Assembly: GCA_033065855.1 (NCBI GenBank)
Contig: JAVXUO010002585.1
Span: 32,501-96,500, forward strand
Length of the DNA stretch: 64,000 nucleotides
Direction of reading: 5' to 3'
From: Escallonia rubra
Taxonomy: Eukaryota; Streptophyta; Magnoliopsida; Escalloniales; Escalloniaceae
This document shows positions 46,818 through 60,194 of this stretch, in pieces. The notes beneath the pieces are model-generated. The model worked only from the letters and a program-made list of their open reading frames with translations. It searched no databases and had not been told where the DNA came from. Numbering within the stretch: the stretch's first letter is position 1; every line of letters begins with the position of its first letter. Both the position numbers and the translations under genes were made by a program.

Positions 46818-47095
46818 GGGGTCGGCCGCCCACTTTGAAAGGGGGTCGGCCACCCCCCTGAGAAGGGGGTCGGCCACTCCCCTGACAAGGGGGTCAGCCA
46901 CCCCCCTGAGAAGGGGGTCGGCCACCCCTTTTGTGAGGGGGTCGGCCACCCCTTTGTGAGGGGGTCGGCCAACCACCTTGTGAGGGGGTCGGCCACCCCT
47001 TTTGTGAGGGGGTCGGCCACCCCTTTTGTGAGGGGGTCGGCCACCCCTTTTGTGAAGGGGTCGGCCACCCCCTGAGAAGGGGGTCGGCCTCCCTT
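46818..47095. repeat. Tandem array, 24-25 bp unit GGGGTCGGCCACCCC
   Basis: About eleven units follow the pattern AGGGGGTCGGCCACCCCTTTTGTG with small changes. The units encode a repeated ADPLTKGV/GWPTPSQK peptide on the minus strand, but this is a by-product of the repeat. Confidence 0.9.
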
Positions 47096-47189
47096 GTCCT
47101 TAAGGGGGGAGGGGACCTGCTTACCGCTGCTATCACCACTCAAAGCATTCAGCAATGCTCACTCGTCGCTGGTGGTCGTGTGACGCCCA

Positions 47190-47640
47190 TTGTCGCCCGC
47201 ACAATCAACCGGGGCTCCGGCCCTCACGGCGGGACGGGCTCACAACCCTAAAGCCCTCGCCGGCACAATCAACCGGGGGCTCCGGCCCTCGCCCGCACAA
47301 TCGACCCGGGGCTCCGGCCCTCGCGGCGGGACGGGCTCACAACCCTAAAGCCCTCGCCGGCACAATCAACCGGGGGCTCCGGCCCTCGCCCGCACAATCA
47401 ACCCGGGGCTCCGACCCTCGCGGCAGGATGGGCTCACAACCCTAAAGCCCTCGCCGGCACAATCAACCGGGGGCTCCAACCCTCGCAGGGACAATCAACC
47501 GGAGGCTCCGGCCTTCGCCAGCACAATCAACCGATGGGCTCCGGCCTTCGCAGCACAATCAACCGGAGGCTCCGGACTTCGCAACGGGGATGGGCTCACA
47601 ACCCTATGGCCATCGCCGGCACAATCACCCAACGGGCTTA
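47190..47640. repeat. Second GC-rich tandem array (ACAATCAACCGGGGGCTCCG)
   Basis: Roughly ten degenerate units contain CACAATCAACCGG(G)GGCTCC, grouped into a higher-order unit with GACGGGCTCACAACCCTAAA. It lies within the same LTR-like block as the 24-bp array. Confidence 0.85.
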
Positions 47641-48462
47641 AGGGGGCTCCATTCGCAATGCCCCGGCACGAGGACCCTTCGCCACAGACTCTGGACATCA
47701 AGTTGCGAGCATGTGCACTCATGTTACCATTGATCATCGACACCACCAAGGCAATGAACCGCGAGTCACTCCGAGACGGGAGCAGGTCCTCGGAGGGCAT
47801 CGTGCCCGGCACGCCTAACAGTTGGCTGCAGGGACAACCCTCACCGCTGCCAGGATCTCGGCGCGTCTCATGACGCATCTCGTGGGATTCAGTAAGGGCT
47901 TGGACTGGAGGCTGGGGCAACGGGCTACTCTGACCATGCTACCGCAATGTGGTCAGTCTCCTCAGACAGGCAGAGGGACGCTGCAAAGGCAGGACGACAC
48001 GAACTCGGGGACCGGCAATTCGACGGACAATCAAGACTGCGGGACCCCCTACGGCGACGTGTCACTCCCGGAGGACGACACGTGTCGGCTGATGACACGC
48101 GCATATTTGTGCCTATATATAGTGGATTCCGGAGCTTATTCAAGGATTCGGCCTCATTTGACACTTTCATTTTTTTCTTTCTAAAACCCATTCTCTCTGG
48201 ATTTCTAGTGAGAGAAAGACATTTGGACTTACGACTTCGAGCTCTCGACGTCGCACTCTTGACACGGACTGTCGACCGCTGGCCCTGTTCGTCATCACCC
48301 TGCCTGCGCGACACTGCCAGCCCTCGCGACCTGCCTAAGGGGCCTTGCTCTCAGCCCTTGCGCCATCCTTGATGTCTCCCACTTTGCGTACTTGGAAGCC
48401 AACTCAGACTACATCCCTTGTGGCACCTCGACATGGCAAAGGACCCTCTTTCCGCACCAACA

Positions 48463-50472
48463 ACAGGCTGCAGCCACATTTTGAAAGTCAACTTAATGGA
48501 TAAATTACACAATCTAAGTGTAGCAGAAAAATTATGCACAGGTGAATGAAAATCCAAATTTGTCTACCTTAGAAAAAATCTGTGAACGTTATGCCTTCAG
48601 CACATCCACTAGTAGTGGAATCGTGCAAGGCTTATTTAGGAGGCTTTTAATTATGTTTTCATTTTGCAAATCATGTATAATGTGTATGTAATTTACTTTT
48701 CCTTTTTCTTTTGGTCTCCAATGCAATGAAAATACAAATCCTTTCTAGCGTGCTACCTTCGGTTTCAATAAATTTTCATGTTGTCATGGCCATATACGTC
48801 TTAGGTAATGTTATTTCTATTTTTTAAATTGTTTTTTGATTATCGCCAGACGAGGAATGTTCTTGGCCAGCCTGAAACTGGCAATTATGTGCAGTAATTA
48901 CATATCTTTTCATATACAGTTAGATTTGGTTGGCATCTTCTTTGCCTTCCAAACCCCAAATATCTTTTTCTAGCAATTCTTTATTTGATTAACACACCAT
49001 CATACAAGTGTTAGCTTCCAATTAGCTCAAATAATTAATTCTCTTATTTCCCAAATACAAAAAATAATTGCTAATTATCATGAAATATAACCACCCTAGC
49101 CCATGATCTCCCTACCACCATGTTTTTAGCCACCACTTCATTACCTTCCCTGTAAACTGAAACCGTTCCATCACCTTTCGGAAAGAAAGAAACCAAAAGA
49201 AACAGAGAAAAAACACAAAGCAAAAGAAAGAAACAAAAAAGCAATTACAGACAAGGTACACTCCAACTAAGTTAATTACATGTCAGTGTGCCACCATATA
49301 CTGCTTAACATTTCTCCGTTCCATTCAGTCACTTCGTGTTTGTTTGTATATATGTACTCAGATTATGACACAAGCCTCTCAATAGAGCCTTACCATCTCA
49401 TATTTGTAGAAGTTTATATGTCAATTTATAACAAAATTTCAAACATGGTTGTTTCATAACATGGTGGATTACAAACATATTTCTATAAGTTGTTTCGGAG
49501 CTTTCTACCAAACTTTCTTGAAATTTTTTCTCATAACGGCTTTTGAAATGACACTGTAGTCTTGCATAATTTAACCAACGAGATATAAACTTGGAGAAGG
49601 AATTTGAGAAGAGTTTGTGCCCGTGTTGTGGGGGTGCTCTCTGTGGGTATTTGATTGTGTGTGTATGCGTGTGTGTCACCTTAGAGCGGTTGAGCCGATG
49701 AAAGCGTTACTGGGGCCAAGTGAAATCGGGGCCGAGGGAAAGGAGGTCACTGGTGGGAACTGGAATATCGTCGAGCATGCGATCGTCAAATACCCATTTG
49801 GCATTATTCTCTTAAGGTGGTATCATCACACCGGGCAGGATGGCCGGAATTGTGCGGGCGATTCTTTTCCAATGGGATTCTAGACAGGTTGTTTCGCAGG
49901 TCTGAAAACTATTGCAGTTATTATTGGGATAGTCAGGAATGCTGAAAAGGAGTGAGAGATTTGTCAAAGTTGGCGACATGTGATAGTTTGGACTATGATA
50001 ACAACCCACCAGAAGTGGCTTCGGGTGGTAGGTGCCTCCATAAAAATGAAACAAAACATGGCCTCAAATTTCTTATTGGATAGTACCCTGTGTGCCCCGT
50101 CTGAGTGCGTGACCGATGGTTTTGCGGTTGCGCAACGTATGAAAGTTATGGGCTGCTTCCACTGTCTACGTAGGAGCTCCGTGTTGTGTGTGTGTTGAGT
50201 TTCTGTGCGTGAATGGAGGGGCAGAGGAGGGGAGGGAGGGAGGTGCTGTATATGCGTCCGTGCTGTGTGTGTATGTGACTTTTTGCGCATTTCATAATCA
50301 CGTCAAGATCAATTACATTTCCTACTTTTAATTCCTTTGACTTTTCACATATTCATAGAACAGAAATCAAAGATGTAAACTTTAAACCATACTCAAATAG
50401 TAATTGCATAAGAAATAAGTATGGGTTAACCAGTAGAACTAGCGGAGAAACAAGTCAAACAACGAATAAAGT
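48463..50472. other. Intergenic DNA, no supported gene
   Basis: Short frames near 49617-49883 (plus) and 49964-50290 (minus) have no recognisable features and overlap GT-rich simple sequence. No element ends were recognised. Confidence 0.35.
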
Positions 50473-53390
50473 TGTGACACCCCCAACCCAAGTTACGTCA
50501 CCAGAGCCGGGTTGTCAGTCATGACCGCATTATAAACCCTGTCGATACAGAGCAATTTTAGAAACATCCTTGAATATACATAAGGTTTCACAAAAAGCCA
50601 TCCTTACAAAAAATTTCATCGTAAAGCTCAACATGAACACAGCGGAAGTATTTACACAAAATGCCTAGTTGCCAAAATACGCATCTCATCGTCTTACTTT
50701 TCTATTCACTGAATAAGCTCCTTCTCCTTCCCTTTCCTCGAAGTTTCCCCTACTTCGCCCTGACTGTCTGAAACATTTCAGTTAAGGAATGAGCGCAAAT
50801 TGCCCAGTAAAGATAATACGAGGAACAACGCAGACAACAAAGTGACAGCCTTGGGAGAAATGATAATCATTCTCAACGATATCAAGAATCCAGAATTTCA
50901 AAGGATGACACAACATCAATTCAATGAATCAAGCAACATGTTTTCTTTCCTTTTAGTCAGACTGAGCGGCTTTAAGGTCTAACAGAACAACATTATCACC
51001 ACATTTAATGAACTGGACTGACCGAACCGACTGACCGACTACAATGCACACGAACACCAAATCGCCAAGTTAAACATCAATAAAACACAAGCCATTAAAA
51101 CCACAATATTATAGTAAAGTCAAATGCAATGCAAACACCGACTGAACTGACTGGACTCGACCGACACGACTGACTCGAACCGTACGCCCTACATCCTGTT
51201 TGTCGGTGATTACGTTTCACTGGCCCTCCTTTCACGTAATGTCCCGTATTCCGGGATGTTCATCTCAGTCTCAGACAAATAAAGGAGACATCAAGCACAA
51301 GAAGGGAACTCACGAAGAGTGTTTGTCCCCTAACCACGATATCGTCAAAGCACACACATTACAACAACTGGACGGACTAAGGGAACATAGTCCACCTTAT
51401 GTCCTCAATCAACAAACCTCTCAACAAGAAATTCTGGTCATACACGCGACCGGGGATCAACAAAGTAACTTGAAATTATTAATAACGCACACAGAGTAGA
51501 CTAGGGAACAAGCTAGTCGAAAACCACAACAACATTTCAAGACATGAGAGCTACCGGCACAACAACCGCCGATACATCATATTCACCAGAAAACGTTCAT
51601 CATACTTCACATCATCAATGAGGTGTATGCCACGAGGAGCAAATTCATAGCATACAGAGAACCGTACTATCCTTACCTTACTAGCTTTTAGCCGACGAGC
51701 CTAAAAACTTCAAACCGCTGCGAGCAGGGTCACCTAATCAAATAAGACTTTACTCATTAGCCACTATCCATCATAATACAAAATTATTCTACTTTCATTT
51801 TATCAGTTATTTACCGTGTTTTACAGCGGTCGGTTACTCCGACCCAACAGCCAGGTCTTTAACCTAGCCGAGCATCGCATTAGTGCTGATACCCTTCATT
51901 TAGGAATTTTCATCCCATTCCCCGCTTCTTGTTATTCTAGAATGTTCAATTAAGGCATTCGCGAAGTTCGGAGTTCGCGCGGTAAAATTACCAAAATACC
52001 CCCGTCTAGTGGCAAATTACCAAAATGCCCCCGGGGTCCACTATCACTCCCATCACCTCAAATCAACTTCAAACAACCCTTTGGGTGTTTTACCCCCATT
52101 TTCGGACTAAAAAGTCCTTCGAAAAACTTTATCAGGAAAATTACCAAAATGCCCCTCTCCGGGTGGCAATTTACCGAAATGCCCCCATGAGGGTTGCCCG
52201 TATTGGTTAACCCCTTTCCAGTCCTCGGAAAAATATGAAATTTTTCCCTGACGTAGATTTCCTAAAAATACCTACGGTCTCTTTTTCACACTTTGGCTAA
52301 ATCTGGCTCTAGCTATTTATTACAATTTATTGAAATATTGCTTAATTACATTTCCACCTTTAGCGACCATTTCAGTCACTATTTGGATCTAAGCACACAC
52401 CAAAACACATTTTTCACACATAGACTTCATCTTCTTCATGTGACCGAGACACAGCCATCCCACATACTTACTTCATTCCACTGTTATACCCCTTCTTCCC
52501 CATTTCTCTACCTAAAACCCACATCCAACATCACCAACATATTACAACACCTAAAATTTATAGACTAACCCATCCGAAACACACACAATCACACACTAAC
52601 ACACCCGAACTACCCACACTTAAGAACACACAAGAACACTCACTCACGCACCACATGGCACACCCTGAAACACACTCTGCCACCCACGAGTTCACCCACC
52701 TACACCTAAATCTCTCACCCAATTCACTCATACACATGATTTTTTCCCCATTACTCTCTTCACTTCACACAAATAATACCCATTTTCATTTTCCATCCCC
52801 CATACCGCCCAGCCGTGAACCCACCTACAGGAACACACACCAACTTGCACGCACAGACCCACCAACCCGTCCCAACTTCATCACCATCCTTCCTACACAC
52901 TGCGCGCACACAGGCACGCTGAACGCACCCACGCACTGAAACACACACTACACACGCAGAAAATACCCCTCTCACGACATGGCTTCAAAGCCATGGTCAT
53001 GGCCAACTCATGCGCCCCACAGTATAAAAATTTACTCACTAATTCCACTTATACATGCTATCTTACACAGATTCGAGGCTTAGGAAGGTTTACCTGCTAA
53101 AGATGGCAGAAATCCCTTCTGTTTCTTTTTTTTTCCTTCCCCGAGCCCTGTTCTGCTTTCCCTCTTTTTTGTTTACCCAACAATTCAACCATCCATTAAT
53201 TAAGTATTTAAATTCACTTAGTCACCACCCTAGCATGAGGTGGCAACCGGAAACCAATTCCCTTGAACACTTGGCATATGGGAAAGGTTTTCAAAATTTA
53301 TGAATTGACCCCCAATAGTTTTTCATATTTATAAAATGACCCCTAAGCTTCATGTAATTAACTTTTTTTTTATACGTTCGGCGTATCACA
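50473..53390 (-). repeat. Large solo LTR (2.9 kb), same family as 38418-42008, opposite orientation
   Basis: The plus strand begins TGTGACACCCCCAACCCAAG and ends GCGTATCACA, the inverse of the first copy's ends. AAAGT flanks both sides exactly (50468-50472 and 53391-53395). Shared inner stretches include ACCAAAATACCCCCG/AATGCCCC, inverse to the first copy. The segment 52570-52960 is rich in CACACA words. No interior domain adjoins. Confidence 0.82.
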
Positions 53391-55507
53391 AAAGTCAACA
53401 CTTGTAATGTCCAAAATCTATCACGAAACGCGCAATAAAAAATCCACCAAAGGAGACAAATCATGCATGCATCAACATAAAATACAATCAGGCACGTTGT
53501 GATGTCACTCAGCGTCTCTATCGCGGAACTTGCCGGCGAAGAGGTCGTCGATGACGCCAGCCCTAGCTCCTTCTACCTCTATACACACAAAAACACTACA
53601 ACATCTCATGCCCTATTGCCCTAGGACAGTCCACAATATCAGTAGTTTCCCCTTCCCTTTTTACCTCTAAAACCCATCATAATACATTCACTACACTGCC
53701 CTGTAACACCACCATACACCCACCCACTTACACACCATCAAGCACAGGCACACACCGGTCTCCCATAAACACGGCAGCCATGGATGCCCTTGCAACCATA
53801 GCCCTCTCTTTTTCCTCAGACCTACATACATACGCACACTAGGGCAGCCACCATTGCTGCCCTCACTTCACGCACAATACAAACACAATTCCACACCCAA
53901 AACACACCATACCCACATGATGCACCAAGACTGAAGCAACCCCTCCTTCGCACCTTGGCTATACCGTAGCCCACATTCTCGGCAGTCCAATTATACACGT
54001 AGAAACTCTCACAAACACACATTCCTCATGCATTCATTGTACTGCTCTCTTTCTTTCCTTGTCCTTACACATATACAAGAAAGAATGGCCAACAGAAGAA
54101 ACATGTACACCAGAGGCATTGTGTCACCATTGGCCAATAGAGTTTCAACATCGCTTCCTTGTTTTTCAATTGCAAAACCTCATTCCTCACACTCACAGAT
54201 TTATATTGACACACTACACACATTACTCCAAAAATCACAGCCCCTTACTCCCTAAACAACGAATAAACCTATTATACGTAAACTTTAATGGATCAATTGC
54301 TAGACAATGGATAGACCTATTATGCGTAAACTTTAATGGATCATTTGCTAACGTAATATTGATAGATCACTTAATTAAGTATGCATCACAGATAATAAAT
54401 TGTCATTCTTAATAATTACTCCGTTAATGCCAATGTATGCGAGTATTATTGTTTCTTGACAAAACAATGATGATGGCGGAGACATTATTGACCATGGAAG
54501 GCGTCAGAGTCGAGTTGTGGTGCTGTTTACCGATGATGATGGAGGTGGGTCGTGGCGCTGGTTACATCTCCTTTAGCAGCAATAATGTCAGTGATGATGG
54601 CGATTGGAACCAAGGAGGCTAGGAGAGAGAAATGAGTGAGAAATACAAACCTCTTGCTACATAAGTCACTTGAAATTAAGTTCGTTTATCTTAACTATTT
54701 GACTTAGATGCACTCTGAAAAGTCACGTGAATGACTTGTATTCACGTTCGTCCATCAAATTATAACGGCTGACAAATTTTGTGTTTAGTTATTGTAATTT
54801 ACGAATGCTAACGGGTCATGTGCTCGATTTGAAATCTAGGAGCTAAAATACCAAAAATGATAAACCATAGGGAATTGAATGTCATTTAGTCAATAAATTT
54901 ATCTCAGTGCTGCAGGGTATACTAGCTCTGTACTATTTTAGTGACATTGTACGTGTTGCCTCAATTAAATATAGAGAGACCGAAGAATTTCAGGAATGAA
55001 ATGATTACTTCAAAATGGAACCAATACACACCATAAACCCCATTCTGTCTCAGATAAACATTGTCAGCTTGGAGCGAGTTATTCCAATTTGAGACCGAGT
55101 CTATCATCTCTCACCATCTTACACTCACGCTATTCATGTATGTCTTTGATCCAGCATATGTCAAAGTCTTAGAAGTCCACGCGATGTTGGTATATGAGAA
55201 AAACGTAGCTCAAACATTATTTCTCTTATTTGAACAGTACTTTTTATTAAAGTTTCTATATGCGACACTTTAAAGACAAGTAGTTTTGAAACTGGCGTTC
55301 AAATGGGGAAAGGTAAAGCTCATATATAAGTTTCTTTTGTTTATGTAAGTTTAACACGCAAAATAACCAAATATACATCCCTTTCAAGCAATCACAAGCT
55401 TTTTATAGCGATATTTTTGTTTATATGACTTAAAATGCCTAATACACATGAAAAAATTAAAACGGGAGTAGCAGCTGGGCACGTGCTTCACTAGCTGTAT
55501 AATAGTG
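53391..55507. other. Intergenic DNA, low-complexity, no gene seen
   Basis: The interval 53640-54260 is rich in ACAC/CCAC words like the nearby LTR interior and may be a further LTR fragment. Positions 54250-54360 hold a short imperfect direct repeat (GTAAACTTTAATGGATCA twice). Confidence 0.4.
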
Positions 55508-56260
55508 TTGTTCCCGTGCTTAGCACGGGGACATATCTCCATTGTGCCATCACTGGCAACATATCTCCAGATGTTTGGAGTTTAGAGAGTCTGGAGACAC
55601 TGGACCTAAGTGAGAACAGGCTTGTTGGGATGCTGCCATCAGTTCTCTCTACCATGAAAAACCTCAGAGAACTTGTGCTTGATGACAATAGTTTCTCTGG
55701 CAGTATACAGTCAACAATTGGTCTCCTCAAAGAACTTAAAGAGCTCTCTGTCCATGCAAACTCATTTTCACACAATCTTCCAAATGAACTAGGAAACCTA
55801 TAGAATTTGCAGTCCCTTGACCTCAGAGTAAAACTTTTCTCTAGAATCTTTCCCTCCAGTTTAGGCAATCCTACAAGCCTTCTGTGCTTTGATGCTAGTC
55901 AGAATAGATTTACAGGACCAGTATTTCCAGAAATTGGAAACTTGATGGTGCTTAGAACTATAGATCTGTCATGGAATTCCCTGAATGGATCTTTACCAGC
56001 AACAATTGGCAATCTACGAGATCTACGGGTACTTAATCTCCAGAGTTGCAGGTTCACAGGAAATATCCCGGAGGAAATCTCAAAGCTAACTAACTTGGCT
56101 TCCTTGGATATAACGTAGAACAATTTTGAGGGGGAACTTCCATCAAGCTTAGGCAGGCAGACTAATATAGTTTACCTTCTTGCAACCAATGCAGGACTAA
56201 GTGGGAGAATAGAAAATGGAAAAAGAAACAAGATGCAACAAAGGACGGGTGAAAAAAGGA
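55508..56260 (+). pseudogene. LRR receptor-like kinase fragment (EMS1/MSP1-like), decayed
   Basis: About 235 codons in one frame encode plant extracellular leucine-rich repeats with SGxIP-type units: ITGNISPDVWSLESLETLDL, LDDNSFSGSIQSTIGLL, DASQNRFTGPVFPEIGNL, LNLQSCRFTGNIPEEISKL and NNFEGELPSSLGRQTNIVYL. The order and wording recall the EMS1/MSP1 class of receptor kinases; that match is from memory. Two in-frame TAG codons break it, at 55801-55803 (where Q is expected in GNLxNLQSLDL) and at 56116-56118. There is no signal peptide, membrane span or kinase domain. It is a partial copy that similarity leaves abruptly near 56250, with no parent gene in the window. Confidence 0.85.
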
Positions 56261-57837
56261 AAATAAACTTGAGGTAGTTTGGGACAAAGAAAAGTAGAAG
56301 TCATTACTTATTATAGAAGTACCTTATTTTCGTAGCTACTTCATTGCTTTTTTAGAACCTTCAATATTTAATCTTTGTATGTTTGAATAAACAACAAGCT
56401 TATCGCAAACTAACTTAAGTTCAGTGCATTGCACGAGCTAATTAGCTAGTACTTAGAATACAAAATATTGCTACCAAAGATACTTTACTCAAGGTTAACG
56501 CCTTTATAGATCACTGAGTAAATAAGATATATGAAGGTGAACTTGTGTGTGTGATTGTGATGCGGAACGATAGATGCTAGATGAGATGTGTATGTCCTCA
56601 GTGTTCAAGTACTGTTTTAAAAGATTAGCTTATTAGAAGTGTCCTTATGTGCTTCATTTTAGCTTATCCGTTCCTTCTTTTTATTAGCTTACATATCATC
56701 CACTTTAGTGACAACCACGTGGTTCCAATTTTCAGCTTCCGTATACTTATTTTGTGGGAAAAACCATACAACAATCCAACCATAACAAGTTAGAACATTA
56801 CCATGACATTCTCATGTCTTGGCAACCACAAAACTACTAATCGAGCTTTACAAGCACCATCTTCCTTTTCCTCAACTATTCGGCAACCAAGCACGTAAAA
56901 ATCTAACACCGATGTCAATGCTTCAGAGAGTATCCACGCTACAAATATTAAACACTTAATAGCACAAAAGACGAAAATTTAATTCTAATATTTCTCTAAT
57001 CTCTTTGAGAAACTAAAAAGAACAACGGTGCTGCGCCTATCTCTCTTATTTTTCTGCTAATTTCTTGTCATCTACCTAAACTTATCTATTTGAAATCCTA
57101 TGATATAGCCGGGACTATTTCAATGTCTTGCAACCATACAACTAATAAATAGAGCTTTAGAGTATCATCTTCCTTTTATCGTCCTAAATTTCACAACTAT
57201 GTCTCAACATCGTTATATCCACGCTATAGTTATCCAACTCCAGCTAGCGTAAAAAAGCATAAGAATTCCATGTTATATACCTCCACTCTCTCATCAACCA
57301 AAAAGAAAAAGAAAGAGAAAATAATCACCTCTGCCTGCTTCATTCGTTTCTCTATTATAATCTTGTCATGTCCCACAACAACTTAGACTACTTACAAACA
57401 TACACTTGAAATTCAAAGGACGCCAAAATTGTGAGTATTTCTGCAACCTATTTTCTATGGCCCATTCGTATGAAATTTCTCAATTAACAACTTTACTGCA
57501 TACCCGTGCATGTCCATATAACTAGTAAAATTTCCTTGGGCAATTACACAAGCAACAGTTAATGCCTGTGTCTCACTCATTAAACACAGTTATTAAACAC
57601 AAAAAACACCAACATAACAACAAAAGCATCACCTCTACCTACTTCTTTAATATCTCTACGACCACAACGACTAAAAGGACATACGAACATAATTTCGTCG
57701 TTCTCCCTGTAATTTGGACAGGAATGGTTCTAGTACTCCTAGGATTTTAGATAGTATTACGATGCATGAAAAATTCAGTCACTTTTTGGCTGATATTTTT
57801 TAGTGTTTTTCAAACCCCTTTGAGGTTGCGATTTTCT
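56261..57837. other. Intergenic DNA with degenerate ~300-bp repeats
   Basis: Related segments seem to recur near 56800, 57110 and 57480 (TCTTGCAACCATACAACTA, CATCTTCCTTTT, AAAGAAAAAGAAAGAG, ACCTCTGCCTGCTTC and variants). They look like a strongly diverged local duplication. No gene is seen. Confidence 0.35.
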
Positions 57838-60000
57838 CACTACAAGAAAATTCACTTTTACTGACGGAATTTTCCGTCCCTAAAAATCCGTTGGTGACCA
57901 CCCCGTCACTAAAAGATTAGAGACAGAATTTGGTTGTCTGTCGGGAAAAATTCATTTTTTACCAACGGAATTGATTACTTTTAGCGACGGAAATTCCGTC
58001 GCTAAAGGTATTTTTTATATTTTGACTAATTTATGAATTTTTTTCAAAAAAAATTCAAAAACTTTTAGCGACGAATTTTCTGTCGCTAAAAGTGCGTTGC
58101 AAAGTCTTTAGGAACATTAGTTTTGTCGTTAAAAATGTGTCGCTAAAACGTTTATTGATATGTAAGAGGACTTTTAGCGACGGAATTCCGTCGCTAAAAA
58201 GCTAAAAAAGGTTTTTTTTTTTTTTTTGGGTTATTTTTTATAAATTCAAACCTACTTCAAGCAATTAATCCTAACCAACCAACCCAACAACAATTTAACT
58301 CTTTAAACTAAGATTCATCCTTTATCAAAGTTCAAGTAATACAAATAAAAATTAAATCATAAACACCACCAATTAATACTCGATACAACAAATTACATCT
58401 TCACTAAATACAATAGATGACATTGTACAAATCCAAAAAAAACAAAATAACAAGTTTCATTGAAACTAAAAATATATAAATCAAGATCCTTGCTCCGAAG
58501 CCTGAAAAATATCTCTCTGTTACGTATTCAAGGACAATTCCAATCACACTCCTTGCAACTGATGATGAGCCAATATCCACATCGATCTGCATATATAAGA
58601 TGTTCTTTTAGCTTAATGTTATTCAAGGAGCAGAAGGAACAAAAACCTAAACCAAAGGGAACTCTAATAGGCCTGTTTAACCGTAAAATAAGTTAGATAA
58701 AACCAAGAATGATATTTTAGGATCAAGATTAACCATTAAGTGACAAAGCATACAGTTGACATTTTTCTTCCTACAAGATATATGTACAAACACATTACTC
58801 TAGCCAACATTGAAGAAAACCACAGTTCATTGAAACACTTCATAAAATGGCAACTTCAAAGTATATGCATAAACAAAGATTAACTCGAAAAGAGGAGATT
58901 GCAGGACTATTCAATTAATTTGCCAAGCCAAAATAGCTAAAAATTTCATTCATTATTCTTGTCACGCTTTATCGCTTTTGGTTCCTTTTGAATATTGTTC
59001 AAGTAAAAGCACAACTGCTATTGATATACTCAGTGCTAAAGACCATGTCACTGTTTGCTTGTCAAACCTAATTCTAAAACCCTAATTAAAGTAATATTAT
59101 ATAACACCCTTAATTACATACTCTAATTGAAACCCCAAAACTTTAAAACCCTAATCTAAAACAAATTAACAATCAATTAGTCCATTAGAAGAACAAGAAA
59201 ACGAAAATCTAACAAATCTATTCTAGAAAAAGAACAAGAATTGAACTACTGAAGAATAGAAAAGTCATCAATGGAAGGAGAAGAAATTAAAGAGATAGAA
59301 CGAGATTGAGGAGGAGATGAGCACTTACTGTTGGCGAGACTCGAGATATAGGGGTGAGGTATGGTCGCCGCCGACGGCCGGTGGAGTCCGGAGTCTAGAC
59401 TCGAGAGAGACAGTGAGAGTCGTAAGTTGCAGAGACCAGAGAAAGAGGCGCGTCGTGCGTCGTGCGTGGGTTCTGAAGTCGTAGAGATCCAGTGTGGTTC
59501 CACCCCTAACGGCAGAAGTAGGGGTGGGGGTGGGTGGCTTTGGAGATGGGTGCCATGGGAGGTGGGAGGGGGCCGGCGGCGGTGGGCTTCGAAGCTGGAA
59601 GGGTGAGAGAGATCAAGAGGCAGAGAGAGAGAGGAAGACGAGGGGGACGAGTGAGCGGCGGGGAGAACATAAAGAAGGGTAGGGTTTCTCTAATTTTAAT
59701 GACTTTTAGCGACGGTAAAAATCCGTCGCTAAAAGTTATTAAAAAATTGGAAAAAAACATTTTCTGAGCCAAAAAAATCCGTTCAAAAATTAAAAATTAA
59801 AAAAAATGAGAATTAGCGATGGATTTTTCCGTCGGTAAAAGTCTGTCGCTAAATCTCTTTACCGACGGGTTCCTCTGTCGGTAAAGATATTTAGCGACGA
59901 ACTTTTACCGACGAACTATTTCGTTGCTAAAAGAGCCTTTAGCGACGGAATTCTGTCCATCGCTAAAATTCCGTCGAAAAATTATCTTTTTGTTGTAGTG
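57838..60000. mobile_element. CACTA (CMC/EnSpm) non-autonomous element
   Basis: The left end is CACTACAAGAAAATTCAC and the right end is inverted CACTACAACAAAAAG. TCT flanks both sides (57835-57837 and 60001-60003). Many copies of TTTTAGCGACGGAATT and its inverse fill about 57880-58200 and 59700-59985 as subterminal repeats. The interior has AT-rich DNA and a G/C-rich block (about 59340-59680) with open but unrecognised frames; no transposase is seen. It may carry a captured promoter or leader. Confidence 0.92.
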
Positions 60001-60194
60001 TCTTTTCTCAGGGGTACGGCCTAAATGTCCAACCCCCCGTAGTTTATGATTTTGTTTATCATTAAATCACAGGCTAAGCCTATTTAACCAAAAAAAAAAC
60101 CCTATATATTATGAGTCAACCTTGGGATTACTAACTCGATGTCTTTACCACGAAACTATTCATGCATAACAATAAAATGGTATGAAATGAATAC

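Larger units (their letters stand above)
46572..48462 (+). repeat. Solo-LTR-like block with internal GC-rich tandem arrays
   Basis: It begins TGTTCACAACC and ends CCGCACCAACA. ACATG and ACAGG flank it, a 5-bp duplication with one mismatch. A TATA-like box (CCTATATATAG, about 48112) is followed by a C/T-rich transcript-like end, as in an LTR U3-R order. It is much more G/C-rich than its neighbours. No interior coding region adjoins, so a solo LTR is the best reading; a Ty3/Gypsy origin is likely but not proven. Confidence 0.5.

Noticed and set aside
46718-47155. 145-codon minus-strand frame rich in ADPLTKGV repeats
   Set aside because: It is a translation of the 24-25 bp tandem array and is open only because the unit keeps frame in places.
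55480-56450. Helitron carrying the LRR fragment
   Set aside because: A hairpin-like GCTAATTAGC followed by CTAGT occurs near 56440, and CCCGTGC words occur near 55515. But the 3' flank is A instead of T and no TC start preceded by A was found, so the case is too weak.
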